Position numbers and translations under genes: made by a program. The notes beneath the pieces were generated by a model. The model was not told the origin of the DNA. It saw only the letters and a list, made by a program, of their open reading frames with translations, and made no database searches. A stretch of DNA of 8,233 nucleotides from Rikenellaceae bacterium. GTDB taxonomy: Bacteria; Bacteroidota; Bacteroidia; Bacteroidales; Rikenellaceae. Shown one piece after another: positions 7,244 to 8,233 of the stretch. The stretch's first letter is position 1; each line of letters opens with the position of its first letter. The DNA lies in assembly GCA_021203585.1 (NCBI GenBank), contig JAJQAW010000036.1:2922-11154 (forward strand), given 5' to 3'.

Positions 7244-7448
7244 CGGCCATTCATTCGGTAGTTCACGGCCTTCCCGGCCATCATTCGTGCATGAAACCGC
7301 CACACAGGCCAAGGAGACCGTGCTGGTATCTTGCACAGGGAAATATCCTTGGCTGCAGGCTATGCTAACCCGCCCCCTTAACCCGGGAATTTCACGTCTC
7401 GCCGGCTTCCCTGACTTTACCACCGAAAAACTCCGGTCATCGAGCATC

Positions 7449-7482
7449 AAAAAGCCGGTGCCTTGAAAGGCACCGGCTTTTA
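7449..7482. terminator. Strong bidirectional intrinsic terminator between prfB and rpoC
   Basis: A 13-bp perfect stem (7450-7462 with 7469-7481) contains the GC-rich core GCCGGTGCC/GGCACCGGC, flanked by A-runs and T-runs, around a 6-nt loop TTGAAA. Read on the - strand it lies 20 bp after the rpoC stop and ends in five T; read on the + strand it ends in four T about 205 bp after prfB. It can end transcription from both convergent genes. Confidence 0.9.
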
Positions 7483-7501
7483 TCGGTTCGGCGGCAAGTT
7501 C

Positions 7502-8233
7502 TTATTTGCCCGCCACTTTGGTATTGTACTCTTCCAACGATCCAACGATCAGGTTGTCGTACTGGCGCATACCGGTACCTGCCGGAATCAGGTGACCGCA
7601 GATCACATTTTCCTTCAGGTTCTCGAGCCGGTCGACCTTACCCCAGATCGCCGCTTCGTTCAGCACCTTGGTGGTTTCCTGGAACGAGGCCGCTGACATA
7701 AAGCTGCCGGTCTGGAGCGCAGCGCGGGTAATTCCCTGGAGCACCTGGTTGGAGGTGGCTGGAATCACGTCGCGCACCTCGATCGGACGCTGGTCTTTTC
7801 GTTTGAGGATCGAGTTTTCATCGCGCAGTTTACGCACCGAAATGATCATACCCGGTTTGAGCAAAGAGTCTCCCGGTTCGGTGACCACTTTCTTGTCGTA
7901 CAGGCTGTCGTTTTCCTCCATGAATTCCCATTTATCGACTACCTGCTCTTCCAAGAAACGGGTATCGCCCGGATCCTGAATCTGCACCTTGTTCATCATC
8001 TGGCGTACGATCGTTTCGAAATGCTTGTCGTTGATCTTCACACCCTGCATTCGGTATACCTCCTGCACCTCGTTGACAATGTATTCCTGAACCTTAGTCG
8101 GTCCCTGGATCGCCAGGATGTCGCTCGGAGTGATGGTACCGTCAGACTACGCCATACCGGCACGCACGTAGTCGTTTTCCTGTTCCTGAATCTGTTTGGA
8201 CAGGGGAATCAAGTATTTTTTAGTATCGCCGCG
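7502..8233 (-). CDS. rpoC: DNA-directed RNA polymerase subunit beta', C-terminal part, with an in-frame TAG
   Basis: This is the last 243 codons of the beta' subunit of RNA polymerase; the rest lies beyond the window edge. Recognisable conserved blocks are [110 protein letters not shown] and [19 protein letters not shown]. They form the C-terminal clamp and jaw region, which ends at TAA 7502-7504 after [12 protein letters not shown]. The frame is open from the window edge except for a TAG at 8147-8149, inside [20 protein letters not shown]; family members usually have a Leu-like residue here (for example TTG). Without the stop the whole region reads through with no frameshift. Because rpoC is essential, the TAG is most simply a base-call error or a mixed-strain assembly artefact. 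The strong terminator lies just downstream. Confidence 0.96.

Noticed and set aside
6743..7450. A 235-codon - strand frame antisense to prfB and the spacer
   Set aside because: It is a shadow of prfB with no recognisable motif.
7182..7466. A 94-codon + strand frame beginning inside prfB and running through the spacer to the terminator
   Set aside because: It starts within prfB in another frame, has no recognisable domain, and ends inside the terminator hairpin.
2797..8149. Genome-wide reassignment of TAG to an amino acid
   Set aside because: TAG ends the epimerase, ArnT-like gene and prfB at normal family lengths, and the internal TAGs sit where different residues are expected, so a uniform reassignment does not fit.
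1..8233. CRISPR arrays, insertion sequences, tRNA or rRNA genes
   Set aside because: No regularly spaced repeats, transposase motifs, terminal inverted repeats or tRNA-like cloverleaf segments were seen on either strand.

Overview
The window looks like chromosomal DNA of a Bacteroidales bacterium, possibly Alistipes/Rikenellaceae-like; the genus is a guess. The RpoC C-terminus and RF2 read as Bacteroidetes-type, one promoter matches the Bacteroidetes form (TTG, 18 nt, TAnnTTTG), and Shine-Dalgarno sites are not obvious. Base composition is fairly even at roughly 50% G+C. I see no insertion sequences, phage genes, CRISPR, tRNA or rRNA.

Left half (1-4453), an envelope/lipid A modification cluster in two converging units. 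On the + strand: the 3' part of a PAP2-type phosphatase (frameshifted), a DPM1/ArnC-like polyprenyl-phosphate glycosyltransferase, and a membrane protein made of two tandem LAB_N (lipid A biosynthesis N-terminal) domains. On the - strand: a UDP-glucuronate 4-epimerase followed by an ArnT-like (GT83) lipid A glycosyltransferase that carries a premature amber codon and a frameshift. Read together, the parts suggest a route from UDP-GlcA to UDP-GalA to a polyprenyl-phosphate-linked sugar, membrane translocation, and transfer to lipid A, with the PAP2 enzyme possibly trimming a lipid A phosphate.

Right half (4454-8233): a promoter drives a POT/MFS transporter. Then come prfB (peptide chain release factor 2, with no programmed frameshift site and itself ending in TAG), a bidirectional terminator, and the convergent 3' end of rpoC, which carries an in-frame TAG.

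The most striking feature is the number of disruptions: four lesions (two frameshifts in homopolymers, two in-frame amber codons) in three genes within 8.2 kb. One lies in the essential gene rpoC, so sequencing or assembly error is the leading explanation. Real decay of the lipid A cluster, or amber suppression, remain alternatives to test.
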